A DNA stretch of 64,000 nt from Arachis hypogaea (lineage: Eukaryota; Streptophyta; Magnoliopsida; Fabales; Fabaceae). A program made the position numbers and the translations under genes. A model generated the notes under the pieces. That model had not been told where the DNA came from and ran no database searches. It saw only the letters and a list, made by a program, of their open reading frames with translations. Of this stretch, positions 44,725 to 55,968 are shown one piece after another (position 1 is the first letter of the stretch; every line of letters begins with the position of its first letter). The stretch spans positions 69,728,910 to 69,792,909 of the forward strand of contig NC_092052.1 of the NCBI RefSeq assembly GCF_003086295.3, read 5' to 3'.

Positions 44725-45146
44725 TCTTTGGTAGCTCGGATCCGAAGCGGGTCTGGTGCTATAGAGTTCGAGAGTTAGTGGGTGGCTGGATGCCTAGCTT
44801 GGGTGAGCTCCGGAGGGCAGGTGGTCGAGACTCTTCCAAGTTGGCGAGGAGGGGGGTGCCACCTGCAAGGACTCTAACGCTCAAATCAGGGACCGTACAA
44901 GAGGCGACAGTTAGGGTAAGGCAAGTGACGTACTTGGGGGGGGGGGGAAGGTAGGGCCTTCCCCTTATATAGTCTGTATTACAGTGGGTCCCACATGAGT
45001 AGACCCTCTTTCTTGGAAGCTTCCCTTTTCAGTTGTCCAAGTTCATGCAAAAGGGGAGGTGATGTGCAGGTCCTTATTCTGGCTATCCATCGGGCCGGCT
45101 AACTGTCCAGCCGCGAGTCCTTATTCTGTTGGGTTGGGCTGGAACA
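44725..45146 (-). repeat. Element H 5' LTR
   Basis: Matches 39107-39533 in the same orientation, with a TATATAAG box on minus near 44964-44971 and a run of about eleven G at 44936-44947. Its inner end has TG changed to TC on the plus strand. Confidence 0.85.
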
Positions 45147-47290
45147 TTAACAAATTAAATAACATAGATGCAAAATACATGTTAAAAGTTTAAGTTTAAA
45201 TAAATTAAACATATGAAAATAAAGTTGAATATAAACTTATAATTACTTGTAATTAGAGGTGTTCAAATACAAACAGAATCACTATCCAATCCAAAACTAA
45301 AACTCGATCAAAATCACACAAATTTTGATTAGATTGGATTTTGATTTTTGATAAATTAGATACGTTGAATTAAATTTTCTGTTCACTTTTTAAAACTGAA
45401 TTATTTCAATTTAAACCGCAAAATGTGATCTAATATTATTATTTTATTATTAAATTTAAATTTTATATTAATATATTAATTTATTACATGTTTTTATATT
45501 ATTATTTAGTGAGTATTTTTTTAATATAAAATAAGATTCATTTATTTATTTATTTTACCAATGTAACTGCTTCTAGTTTTAATAATAAAATATTAATTTT
45601 TTTTTTTTAAAAATCGAATAAATCAAACTAATCTAAATTATAATAGTTTGGATGAGATTAGATCAAATTTAAAAAATAAAATGAAATAGGTCTAATCCAA
45701 ACGGTAACAAATTATATACTTCGAGTTCGATTAATTTTTTTTATTGATCTAAATTGTACCGGCGAACACCACTACTAGCAAGCACATCAGCCAACCTTTT
45801 AATTAAAAAATATCTTTCTTTTCAAACAAATTTGGTTAAAAACATCATAACCCAAATTTTAAGTACGAGGATGTAATCATTTAACCGTCATTTGGCTAAA
45901 AAAATTAACTTGCGATATTATGATTTTTTAACAATATCATGTATTCATATATATAAGAAAATTATTTACAATGTAAATCGTAAACTACTCATTCTCCAAA
46001 TGGAATAGAAACTAAATTATACTCGGTTCTTTCTCTTAGATATTGTAGCCAAATAATTCTCATAGGACATCACATACCAAAATGTATCTACAATTGATAA
46101 TTTTTTAATTTTATCAACAACTTGTATTTTTCTAATGAATCACCAGTATTGTATACCGTGGTTGTTACATAATGATTGCGCTTGTCTTTAGTTTAATTAT
46201 TTAGTTTTAAGTAACTAATTTTAGTTTGAAAGTGTGTATTCAACTCTCATAACACTAGTATTATATTTATTGTATAAGATAATATATGAAAAATTTTTTA
46301 TTTTTTAAATAAGAACACATAAAGCAATTGTTACTATAAAATTTTACAGAATAATGATTAAATCTGAAGTTTAACTATTTTTAATATTAAAATATAAAAA
46401 CGAATGAGTAAAATTTTGTGTCTTTAAAATAGAAAAGTTATTCATTGATAATATCATATATTTTAAATTTTAAATAAAATATTTATATTATATTTAAAAA
46501 TTCAGTTTTGTCAATGAGTGTACGTTGTTTTAACTCTTTAGGATAAAATTTTAAACATGATTCTATCTTCATGAAAGGTAGATTTTTTTAAAAAAAAAAA
46601 AATTAACATTTGGTTGAAATTAAAATTATTAAAAATAAATGAGATTACTAATCAATTATTAAAATTATAAAAAACTCGAAAAGAAACGTAATCAATTATT
46701 TATATAGTTATTAGTATTTAGAATCAACCCATTAATAATAATAATTTTTTTTGGAATTTTGAATAAATTGAAATAAATTATTTATGTCTTCAAATTTAGT
46801 GAAATTAATGCATAGCTTATTAAGAAAAATAAACGAATGAATAAAATTAATTTGATTAGATAATTTATTTGAAAAATAATCATGTGATTAATACACAATA
46901 ATTAGTTTCATAAATTGTCATAAAAATAATTAATTATCATAAAAGGGGTCAAACACAAAATTTATAGGAGTACGCCCATATGTAGTATGTAATTATTTAT
47001 GCTGAAATAACTGTATTACTGTTTTAATTACTATTATTATATACTTTATTTTTGATGTATTGAAAATGTAAAGAGCTTTATATAATTATTTAACTAAGTT
47101 TATACATTTAATATTTTTTAATTGATGAATTTAAAAATTAGTTGTTTTTATTGATATATCAATACAGGATCAAATGTCTGGGTAAAATTATTTTACACTA
47201 TTAGTAAATAAAAAATATTATAATAGAAACTATATAATCTGATTTAATATTTAAATTGTTACTATCTCACAGATTATAATATTAGATACT
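45147..47290. other. AT-rich stretch without a gene
   Basis: Low-GC DNA with many stops in all frames and no recognisable coding. A possible small element (about 45254-45776) is listed separately. It ends with ATACT (47286-47290) at the start of LTR F. Confidence 0.6.
45254..45776. mobile_element. Possible MITE-like element
   Basis: TAGAGGTGTTCAAA on the left faces CGAACACCACTA on the right, an inverted end of about 10 bp like hAT-type MITEs, around AT-rich DNA. No matching target duplication was found, so this is weak. Confidence 0.3.
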
Positions 47291-47682
47291 TGATAAACCA
47301 CTATTTTATGGTATATTTTGGATTGAATTGAGTGGATTTTGTCAATTATTCTCTCACTTATTCATGTAAATTGCATGTTTTTAAGTTTCCTTTCTAATCT
47401 TGTGCTATAATTGAAAACATGCTTCTTAGACCTTAAAATCGCTAATTTTTAATCCCCTATCCATTCGATGCCGTGATATGTGTGTTAAGTGATTTCAAGG
47501 TTTATAGGGCATGAATGGCTTAGAGGATGGAAAGGAAGCATGCAAAAGTGGAAGAAACACAAGAAATTAAGGATTTCAGAAGCTGGTAGCGACGCGTACG
47601 CGTGACTGGAGCAGCGTCCACATGACGCATATGCGTGGCCAATGAATTATCAACGTGACGCATGTGCGTGGCTGACGCATAC
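47291..47682 (+). repeat. LTR F, first part
   Basis: Starts TGATAAACCACTATTTTATG as LTR A does. U3 palindromes at 47590-47680 are degenerate (GACGCGTACGCGTGAC, then GACGCATGTGCGTGG). Cut by E1 at target CATAC (47678-47682). Confidence 0.85.
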
Positions 47683-47906
47683 TGATGAGCGGATAATTTA
47701 TACGCTTTTTGCCATTGTTTTTACATAGTTTTCAGTATAATTTAGTTAGTTTTTAGTATATTTTTATTAGTTTTTAAATAAAAATCACATTTCTGGACTT
47801 TACTATGAGTTTGTGTATTTTTCTGTGATTTCAGGTATTTTCTGGCTGAAATTGAGGAGGGCCTAAAGGAATAAAATCCTGGCCTAAGCGGCTGAACCAA
47901 GCTGTC
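47683..47906 (+). mobile_element. Element E1, left remnant: truncated 5' LTR plus a scrap of 3' interior
   Basis: The first 170 or so bases are the start of a TGATGAGCGGATAATTTATA LTR. At about 47854-47860 it jumps to sequence that in E2 lies at 57658-57705, near the 3' end of the interior. Everything between is deleted. CTGTC at 47902-47906 is the target duplication of E2. Confidence 0.88.
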
Positions 47907-49446
47907 TGATGAGCGGATATTTTATACGCTTTTTGGGGTTAATTTCATATAGATTTTAGTATGTTTTAGTTGGTTCTTAGTTTATTTTCATTAGTTTCTA
48001 GGAAAAATCCATATTTCTGGACTCTACTATGAGTTTGTGTGTTTTTCTGTATTTTCAGGTATTTTCTGGCTGAAATTGAGGGAGCTGAGCAAAAATCTGA
48101 TTCAGGCTGAAAAAGGACTGCTGATGCTGTTGGATTCTGACCTCCCTGCACTCAAAATAAATTTTCTGGAGCTACAGACCTCTAAATGGCGTGCTTTCAA
48201 TTGCGTTGGAAATTAGACATCCAGGGCTTTCCAGCAATATATAATAGTCCATACTTTGCTCAAGGATAGATGACGTAAACTGGCGTTCAACGCCAGCTCT
48301 CTGCCCAATTCTGGCGTCCAGCGCCAGAAACAAGTTGCAAGTTGGAGTTCAACGCCAGAAAAGGATCCAAAGCTGGCGTTGAACGCCCAAAACAGCCCCA
48401 GGCACGTGAGAAGCTTTAGTCTCAGCCCCATCACACACCAAGTGGGCCCCATAAGTGGATTTCTGCACTATCTGTTATAGTTTACTCATTTTCTGTAAAC
48501 CTAGGTTACTAGTTTAGTATTTAAACAACTTTTAGAGATTTATTTTGCATCTCATGACATTTTTTTAGATCAAAACTTTATACTCTTTGACGGCATGAGT
48601 CTCTAAACTCCATTGTTGGGGGTGAGGAGCTCTGCTGTGTCTCGATAAATTAATGCAAGTATTTCTGTTTCCCATTCAAACATGCGTATTCCTATCTAAG
48701 ATATCCATTCGCGCCTAACTATGGAGAAGGTGATGATCAGTGACACTCATCACCTTCCTCAATCCATGAATGTGTGTCTGACAATCACTTCCGTTCTACA
48801 TCAGATTGAATGAATATCTCTTAGATTCCCTAATCAGAATCTCCGTGGTATAAGCTAGATTGATCGCGGCATTCATGAGAATCCGGAAAGTCTAAACCTT
48901 GTCTGTGGTATTCCGAGTAGGATTCTGGGATTGGATGGCTGTGACGAACTTCAAACTCGCGAGTGCTGGGCGTAGTGACAGACGCAAAAGGATAGTAAAT
49001 CCTATTCCGGTACGACTGAGAACCTGTAGATGATTAGCCGTGCGGTGACAGCGCACCTGGACCCTTTTCACTGGAAGGGTGGATGGTAGCCATTGACAAC
49101 GGTGATCCACCTACACACAGCTTGCCATAGGAGGACGTGCGTGCATGAATCAGAGGACAGAGGAAAGCAGAGATTCTGAAGACAAAGCATCTCCAAAACT
49201 CCAACATATTATCCATTACTGCATAACAAGTAACCTTTAATCCATGCTCTCTTGTTTATTCGCAACTCAACTGATAAATATAATTGACTTCCTGACTAAG
49301 AATTGCAAGATAACCATAGATTGCTTCAAACCAACAATCTCCGTGGGATTCGACCCTTACTCACGTAAGGTATTACTTGGACGACCCAGTGCACTTGCTG
49401 GTTAGTGGTACGAGTGTGAAAAGTGTGATTCACAAGTCGTGCACCA
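47907..49446 (+). repeat. Element E2 5' LTR
   Basis: Starts TGATGAGCGGATATTTTATA and ends GTCGTGCACCA. Four phased palindromes lie at 48280-48389, then a TATA-like TATTTAAA at 48519-48526. The U5 block CTAAACCTTGTCTGTGGTAT (48891-48910) is shared with D, E1 and I. Confidence 0.92.
48280..48389. repeat. 31-bp phased palindromes, E2 5' LTR
   Basis: Starts at 48280, 48311, 48342 and 48373: three intervals of exactly 31 bp. The first is a perfect CTGGCGTTCAACGCCAG. Confidence 0.92.
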
Positions 49447-49452
49447 AGTTTT

Positions 49453-49470
49453 TGGCACCGTTGCCGGGGA
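49453..49470 (+). other. Primer binding site, element E2
   Basis: TGGCACCGTTGCCGGGGA, 6 nt after the LTR, one change from the element C site (tRNA-Asp type). Confidence 0.85.
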
Positions 49471-50269
49471 TTGTTCGTGTTTGAACACTTGACGGTTTAT
49501 TTTGTTGCTTAGATTAGGAAAAATTTTTCTTTTTGGTTTGGAGTCTCTTATTATTGTTTTTGGTTAAAATTTTAGAATCCTTATTTTCTCTTTCAAAAAA
49601 AAAATTTTTTTTCTTCAAAACAAGTGTTACGTTCACTGCCCAATTGGCTAGAGCGTTGGTGTAAGTTCGTGGCAATTTGGTATACTCTTTTCAAAATAAT
49701 AATTTCTCTATTAAATTTTGTGCCAAACTTTAAGTTTGGTGTTTTCTTGTTGATTTCCCTTTGGTTTTTGAAAATTTTAGTTTTGTTTTCTAAAAATTTT
49801 AAGTTTGGTGTTCTTTCTTCATGTTCTTGTGCTCTTGTGAGTCTTCAAAGTGTTCTTGAGTTTCCCTTGTGTCTTGATCTTAAAATTTTTAAGTTTGGTG
49901 TTCTTTGGTGTTTTCCCTCCAAAATTTTCAAAAAAACAAGGAGCATTAGATCTAAAAATTTTAAATCTTGTGCTATCTTATTGTTTTCCTCTCTCCTCTC
50001 TAAATTCAAAAATATCTTTTCTCTCTATTTTAAAGTAAATTTTCGAAATTTACCTTTAAAATTCAGATTTTTATTTCAAAATTTAAAACCTTTTTCAAAA
50101 AAAAATCATCATATCCTTTTCAAAACTTCCTAACCACTTCCTCTCTCCTCAATTTTTTCGAAAATTTTCAATCATTTTTATTTATTTTATTTTAATTTAT
50201 TTCATTTTCGAAATAAATAAATAAATAAAAATAATTTTTTTTATTTTACATCATCTCCCTTTCTCTATC
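49471..50269 (+). other. Element E2 leader with repeated AAGTTTGGTGTT motif
   Basis: No gene. The motif occurs at about 49731, 49801 and 49891, the first inside the perfect palindrome CCAAACTTTAAGTTTGG (49723-49739). Further on are AT-rich stretches with TTTTCGAAAATTTTC. The open frame at 49624-50133 is a low-complexity Phe/Leu/Ser run without domain features. Confidence 0.65.
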
Positions 50270-51136
50270 ATGGATCTAAGCGGAAATGAACAGTCCAGGA
50301 GGACTCTGGGGTTATATGCTAACCCCTCTACTGCTTCATATGGGAGTAGTATCTGCATACCCTCCATTGGAGCCAGTAGCTTTGAGTTGAATCCTCAGCT
50401 CATTATCATGGTGCAGCAAAGTTGCCAGTATTCCGGTCTTCCACAGGAAGAACCTACAGAGTTTCTGGCACAATTTTTACAAATTGCTAACACAGTACAT
50501 GATAAGGAAATAGATCAGGATGTCTACAGACTATTACTATTTCTATTTGCTGTAAAAGATCAGGCTAAGAGGTGGTTAAATAACCAACCTAAGGCCAGCA
50601 TAAGGACATGGAAACAGCTGACAGAAAAATTCCTGAATCAATACTTTCCCCCAAAACGGATGACACAGCTAAGGCTGGACATCCAAGGCTTTAAACAAGG
50701 AGATAATGAATCTCTTTATGATGCCTGGGAGAGATACAGAGAGATGCTACGAAAATGCCCCTCTGAAATGTTTTCAGAGTGGGTTCAGTTAGACATCTTC
50801 TATTATGGGCTTGCAGAAGGAGCTCAGATGTCTCTAGATTACTCAGCTGGTGGATCTATCCACATGAGAAAGACAATTGAAGAGGCTCAAGAGCTCATTG
50901 ATACAGTTGCCAGGAATCAGCATCTGTACCTAAGCAGTGACCCTTCCATGAAAGAAGAGGTTAAAACAGTAACTGCTGAACTCAGCCCTGTAAAACAAGC
51001 TGCTGAATTCAATCAGCAATTAGACTTTCTAACAAAGCAGTTAGCCGAATTCAAGGATAAATTACAAGAGACAAGGATGGCTAATATAAATATGGAAGAA
51101 CAATTGAAGCAAACAAAGCAGCAGCTGTCAAGATAA
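50270..51136 (+). CDS. Element E2 Gag
   Basis: Gag builds the particle that packages element RNA. 288 codons from the Met at 50270 (MDLSGNEQSRRTL). The retrotransposon gag domain spans residues about 45-200 (KRWLNNQPKASIRTWKQLTE, KFLNQYFPPKRMTQLRLDI, LYDAWERYREML), and residues 235-288 form a Gln/Lys/Glu-rich coiled coil. There is no zinc knuckle. The frame ends in TAA at 51134-51136 and reopens at once with VQLRSGKAL, a block usual in uninterrupted Gag-Pol of this group. The stop is therefore either a CAA-to-TAA mutation or, less likely, a read-through point. Confidence 0.88.
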   Translation: MDLSGNEQSRRTLGLYANPSTASYGSSICIPSIGASSFELNPQLIIMVQQSCQYSGLPQEEPTEFLAQFLQIANTVHDKEIDQDVYRLLLFLFAVKDQAKRWLNNQPKASIRTWKQLTEKFLNQYFPPKRMTQLRLDIQGFKQGDNESLYDAWERYREMLRKCPSEMFSEWVQLDIFYYGLAEGAQMSLDYSAGGSIHMRKTIEEAQELIDTVARNQHLYLSSDPSMKEEVKTVTAELSPVKQAAEFNQQLDFLTKQLAEFKDKLQETRMANINMEEQLKQTKQQLSR

Positions 51137-53140
51137 ATAACAGAAGAATGCCAAGCAGTTCAATTAAGAAGTGGGAAAGCATTAAATACCCCACCTCAAG
51201 GTAGCAAAGAGCTAAGGAATGAGCAAACCACCCAAAATTCACCTGAGGACAGTAAGAGCCCAGGGAAAAGTAATTTTGGCGCTAAAATGCCAGAAATCTG
51301 GTGGAAGGCTGGCGCTGAACGCCCAGACCATGCCCAAGACTGGCGTTCAGCGCCAGTAACAAGCAAGAACTGGCGTTCAACGCCAGAAACAAGCAAGGAT
51401 CTGGCGTTGAACGCCCAAAATGGGCACAGTTCTGGCGTTCAGACGCCAGGAACAGACAAGAAGTTGGCATCTAACGTCACTCCAGCTTCTAACTCTGGCA
51501 CTCAATTGCCAGTGAAGGATCTGGCACACACAAGTGCTGATAACAACCCATCTAAAAAGGCTTCTTCAACCACTTCTGTAGGAAATAAACTTACAGCAAC
51601 TAAGGTTGAGGAATATAAAGCCAAGATACCTTATCCTCAAAAACTCCGCCAAGAGGAGCAGGATAAGCAATTTGCTCGCTTTGCAGATTATCTCAGGACT
51701 CTTGAAATAAAGATTCCATTTGCAGAGGCACTTGAGCAAATACCTTCTTATGCCAAGTTCATGAAAGAGATCTTGAGTCATAAAAAGGATTGGAGAGAAA
51801 CTGAAAGAGTTCTCCTCATTGAAGAATGCAGTGCAGTCATTCTGAAAAGCTTTCCTGAAAAGCTTAAAGACCCTGGGGGTTTTCTGATACCATGCACATT
51901 AGAAGGTAATTGCACCAAGACAGCTTTATGTGATCTTGGGGCAAGCATTAACCTAATACCTGCATCCACTATCAGAAAGCTTGGCTTAACTGAAGAAGTT
52001 AAACCAACCCGGATATGTCTCCAACTTGCTGATGGCTCCATTAAATACCCATCAGGCGTGATTGAAGACATGATTGTCAGAGTTGGGCCATTCGCCTTTC
52101 CCACTGACTTTGTAGTGCTGGAAATGGAGGAGCACAAGAGTGCTACTCTCATCTTAGGAAGACCCTTCCTAGCAACTGGACGAACTCTCATTGATGTCCA
52201 ACAAGGGGAAATAACCGTGAGAGTCAATGATGATGAGTTTAAGTTGAATGCTGTCAAAGCCATGCAGCATCCAGACACATCAAAAGACTGCATGAAAGTT
52301 GATCTTATTGACTCTTTGGTAGAAGAGATCAACATGGCTGAGAGTCTCGAATCAGAGTTGGAAGACATCTTTAAAGATGTTCAGCCTGATTTGGAGGATT
52401 CAGAGGAGATGAAAGAGCCTCTGAAATTTCCTCTGGAAGAGGAAAAACCTCCTAAACCCGAGCTCAAACCATTACCACCATCCCTGAAATATGTATTTCT
52501 GGGAGAAGGTGATACTTTTCCAGTGATCATAAGCTCTGCCTTAAATCCACAGGAAGAGGAAGCACTTATTCAAGTGCTAAGGACACACAAGACAGCTCTT
52601 GGGTGGTCCATAGGTGACCTTAAGGGCATAAGCCCAGCTAGATGCATGCACAAAATCCTATTGGAGGATAATGCTAAACTAGTGGTTCAACCACAGAGGC
52701 GGCTAAATCCAGCCATGAAGGAAGTGGTGCAGAAAGAGGTCACCAAATTACTAGAGGCTGGGATTATTTATCCTATTTCTGATAGCCCCTGGGTGAGCCC
52801 TGTCCAAGTCGTCCCAAAAAAGGGAGGCATGACAGTGATTCATAATGAAAAAAATGAACTAGTTCCTACAAGAACAGTTACAGGGTGGCACATGTGTATT
52901 GACTACAGAAGGCTCAATACAGCCACCAGAAAGGATCATTTTCCTTTACCATTCATAGACCAGATGCTAGAAAGACTGGCAGGTCATGATTATTACTGCT
53001 TTTTGGATGGCTACTCAGGCTATAATCAGATTGCAGTAGATCCCCAGGATCAAGAGAAAACAGCATTCACATGTCCATCTGGAGTGTTTGCTTATAGAAG
53101 GATGCCATTTGGGCTGTGTAATGCGCCTGCAACCTTCTAG
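51137..53140 (+). pseudogene. Element E2 protease and N-terminal RT
   Basis: Continues the gag frame. Residues coded at 51300-51460 are made of the palindrome array and give repeats like DWRSAP and NWRSTP. The retropepsin core follows: CDLGASINLIPAS (about 51937-51975) and ILGRPFLATGRTLIDVQQGE (52150-52210). After an acidic, Pro-rich linker comes the RT (HKILLEDNAKLV, MCIDYRRLNTATRKDHFPLP, CFLDGYSGYNQI, RRMPFGLCNAPATF). TAG at 53138-53140 stops it where element A keeps Gln. Confidence 0.92.
51309..51450 (+). repeat. 31-bp phased palindromes inside the E2 gag-protease frame
   Basis: Five clear copies at 51309, 51340, 51370, 51401 and 51432 (intervals 31, 30, 31, 31), with two worn copies after (about 51465 and 51495). 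The frame stays open through all of them. Confidence 0.92.
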
Positions 53141-54181
53141 AGATGCATGCTCTCTATTTTCTCTGATATGGTGGAAAAATTTCTGAAAGTCTTCATGGAT
53201 GACTTCTCAGTATATGGAGACTCATTCAGCTCCTGTCTTGATCACCTGAAACTTGTCATGAAGAGATGCCAAGAGACCAACCTAGTCTTAAACTGGGAAA
53301 AATGTCACTTCATGGTGACTGAAGGGATTGTCCTTGGGCATAAAATCTCAAACAATGGAATAGAGGTGGATCAAGCAAAAATAGAGGTAATTGAAAAATT
53401 ACCACCACCTGCCAATGTTAAGGCAATCAGAAGCTTTTTGGGGCATGCAGGATTCTATAGGAGGTTTATAAAGGATTTTTCAAAAATCGCAAAACCTCTA
53501 AGCAATCTGCTAGCTGCTGACACGCCATTTGTGTTTGACACAGAGTGTCTGCAGGCGTTTGAAACGCTGAAAGCTAAGCTGGTCATAGCACCAGTTATTT
53601 CTGCACCAGACTGGACATTACCATTTGAGCTAATGTGTGATGCTAGTGATCACGTCATTGGTGCAGTATTGGGACAGAGGCATGACAAGCTTCTGCATGT
53701 CATTTATTATGCTAGTCGCGTTTTAAATGATGCCCAGAAAAATTACACAACCACAGAAAAAGAATTACTTGCAGTGGTTTATGTCATTAACAAGTTCAGA
53801 TCATACTTAGTAGGATCAAAAGTGATTGTATATACTGACCATGCTGCTCTTAAATATCTACTCACAAAGCAGGATTCAAAACCCAGGCTCATCAGATGGG
53901 TGTTGCTTCTGCAAGAGTTTGATATAGAAATAAGAGACAGAAAAGGGACAGAGAACCAAGTGGCTGATCATCTGTCCCGGATAGAGCCAGTAGAAGGGAC
54001 GTCCCTCCCCTCCCTTGAGATCTCTGAGACTTTTCCGGATGAGCATTTATTTGCCATACAGGAAACACCATGGTTTGCCGATATTGCAAACTATAAAGCT
54101 GCAAGGTTCATACCCAAGGAGTACAACAGGCAACAAAAGAAAAAAATTAATCACTTATGCAAAGTACTACTTGTGGGATGA
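53141..54181 (+). pseudogene. Element E2 RT C-terminal part and RNase H
   Basis: The RT catalytic motif FMDDFSVYG is intact (53190-53220), followed by the connection and RNase H with [31 protein letters not shown] and VADHLSRIE. The frame is lost near 54130 by a shift in an A-run (AAAAGAAAAAAA). Otherwise this domain reads as functional. Confidence 0.92.
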
Positions 54182-55083
54182 ACCCTATCTCTTTAAGAGA
54201 TGTGCAGACAGAATAATCCGTAGGTGTGTTCCTAGAGAAGAAGCGCAGAGGATCCTATGGCATTGCCATGGATCTCAATATGGAGGCCATTTCGGGGGTG
54301 AGCGAACAGCCACCAAGGTTCTCCAATGTGGCTTCTATTGGCCCACACTCTATAGAGATTCCCGAGAGTTTGTACGTAACTGTGACAGTTGCCAAAGAGC
54401 TGGTAATCTGCCCCATGGTTACGCCATGCCTCAACAAGGAATCTTGGAGATTGAGTTGTTTGACGTATGGGGAATTGACTTCATGGGACCTTTCCCACCA
54501 TCATTCTCAAACACTTATATTCTGGTGGCAGTTGACTATGTATCAAAATGGGTTGAGGCCATTGCCACACCCACCAATGATACTAAAACAGTGCTGAAGT
54601 TCCTCCAGAAACATATCTTTAGCAGGTTTGGTGTCCCTAGAGTACTGATCAGTGATGGGGGCACTCACTTCTGCAACAAATAGCTTTACTCTGCCATGGT
54701 TCGGTATGGGATTCACCACAAGGTAGCTACTCCATATCATCCACAAACTAATGGGCAAGCTGAAGTCTCTAACAGAGAATTAAAGAGAATCCTAGAATGA
54801 ACAGTAAGTACCCGTAGAAAGGATTGGGCACGGAGCTTGGATGATACTCTGTGGGCTTACAGAACAGCATTCAAGACCCCTATAGGGACCTCTCCATACC
54901 AACTTGTGTATGGTAAGGCATGTCACCTGCCCGTGGAACTGGAACATAAAGCCTACTGGGCAACCAGATTCCTAAACTTTAATGCCAAATTAGCAGGAGA
55001 AAAAAGATTGCTCCAGCTAAATGAGCTAGAGGAATTCAGATTCACTGCTTTCGAAAATTCCAAGCTTTATAAAGAGAAATAAA
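54130..55083 (+). pseudogene. Element E2 integrase, C-terminally truncated
   Basis: In the shifted frame: [13 protein letters not shown], the zinc region [13 protein letters not shown] and CDSCQRAGN, and the catalytic Asp residues in [10 protein letters not shown] (54470-54500) and [10 protein letters not shown] (54645-54675). The Glu lies in [12 protein letters not shown] (54745-54780). Stops: TAG at 54681, TGA at 54798, TAA at 55081. After [10 protein letters not shown] only a short tail to FEPGQKVLLF remains. The GPY/F end module present in element A is missing, cut near 55150. Confidence 0.9.
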
Positions 55084-55289
55084 AAAAGTGGCATGATAGA
55101 AAGCTGTCATCTAGAATCTTTGAACCAGGACAGAAGGTTCTGCTATTTATATAAATTTGTTTATATAAAGTTCATTAATAACAAGGTAAAAAAATCAATT
55201 GCATAAGTTCACAGGGTTACAGAAGGAATCTGCACACAAAACAGAGAAAAAGAGCTCACTGGTAAGAAAACGCCAGTAAGAGCATGTTT

Positions 55290-55460
55290 TGGGCGTTCAG
55301 CGCCCAAAAGAGGCATCCAGTGGGCGCTGAACGCCAGTAAGGATAGCTATCTGGCGTTCAACGCCAGAAAAGGGCAACAACTGGGCGTTGAACGCCCAGG
55401 AGAGCAGCATTTGGGCGTTGAACGCCCAAAACAGGCAGCGTTTGGGCGTTCAAACACCAG
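55290..55460. repeat. 31-bp phased palindrome array before ORF3, element E2
   Basis: GGCG cores at 55292, 55323, 55353, 55384, 55414 and 55445, so intervals alternate 31 and 30 bp. A half copy precedes at 55267. The dominant form is TTGGGCGTTNAACGCCCAA, slightly different from the LTR version. Confidence 0.92.
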
Positions 55461-55948
55461 GATGATGGGAAGGAGGTAAATTTGTTTCTTCTTCATATTT
55501 TTCATTCTAATTTTAATTTCCATGTTACAAATCATGATTTCTTGTATACACATGTTAAGAACCCTGATTTCTAAAATCCTTAATTTCTAAAAATCCTACT
55601 TTAAAAATATCAAATGTATCTTAATCCATAAGCACAAATCCTCTTTTTCAATCTAATTCAACTCTTTTCCAAAAATCTTTTCAACTCATCAATATCTTTT
55701 TCAAAACTCCACATTATCTTTTTCAAAATCTAGAATTATCTTTTTCAAAAATTTTTCATATCTTTTCAATTTTAAACTATATCCTCTCTTATCATATCTT
55801 CTATCTTATCTTTTCCAAATCAATCTTTTTTATCATATCTTTTCTAAATTTTCGAACCCACCCCCCTCCCTTTAAATATGGGTTTAGCCTCCCTCCCTCC
55901 ATCAATAATTGCACCTAGCTCTCCTTCTATCCCTCTCCTTTCTTTTCT

Positions 55949-55968
55949 TTTGCTTGAGGACAAGCAAA
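55949..55968 (+). promoter_or_regulatory. Hairpin before ORF3 of element E2
   Basis: TTTGCTTG and CAAGCAAA pair around loop AGGA, followed by AAGTTTGGTGTG. The start codon is 40 nt further on. It pairs with the D version at 23866-23885 by a compensatory change. Confidence 0.65.

Larger units (their letters stand above)
39107..45146 (-). mobile_element. Element H: Tat-like gypsy element with antisense ORF, pol absent
   Basis: Direct LTRs of 427 bp (39107-39533) and 422 bp (44725-45146), flanked by TTAAA and TTAAC. Gag is on the minus strand next to the right LTR, and the LTRs have TATATAAG on minus (39341-39348), so the element reads leftwards. Protease, RT and integrase are missing. An extra ORF of the 'putative gypsy type transposon' type lies on the opposite strand, a layout known from the Tat lineage. 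It is non-autonomous and hosts a solo LTR. Confidence 0.82.

Noticed and set aside
49645..49680. tRNA-like A-box (TGGCTAGAGCGTTGG) in the E2 leader
   Set aside because: No full cloverleaf, anticodon arm or B-box follows, so it is probably chance or a very old tRNA scrap.
49624..50133. 169-codon open frame before E2 gag
   Set aside because: Low-complexity Phe/Leu/Ser/Lys protein in an AT-rich leader. The repeated KFGV peptides come from the AAGTTTGGTGTT motif, and there is no domain.
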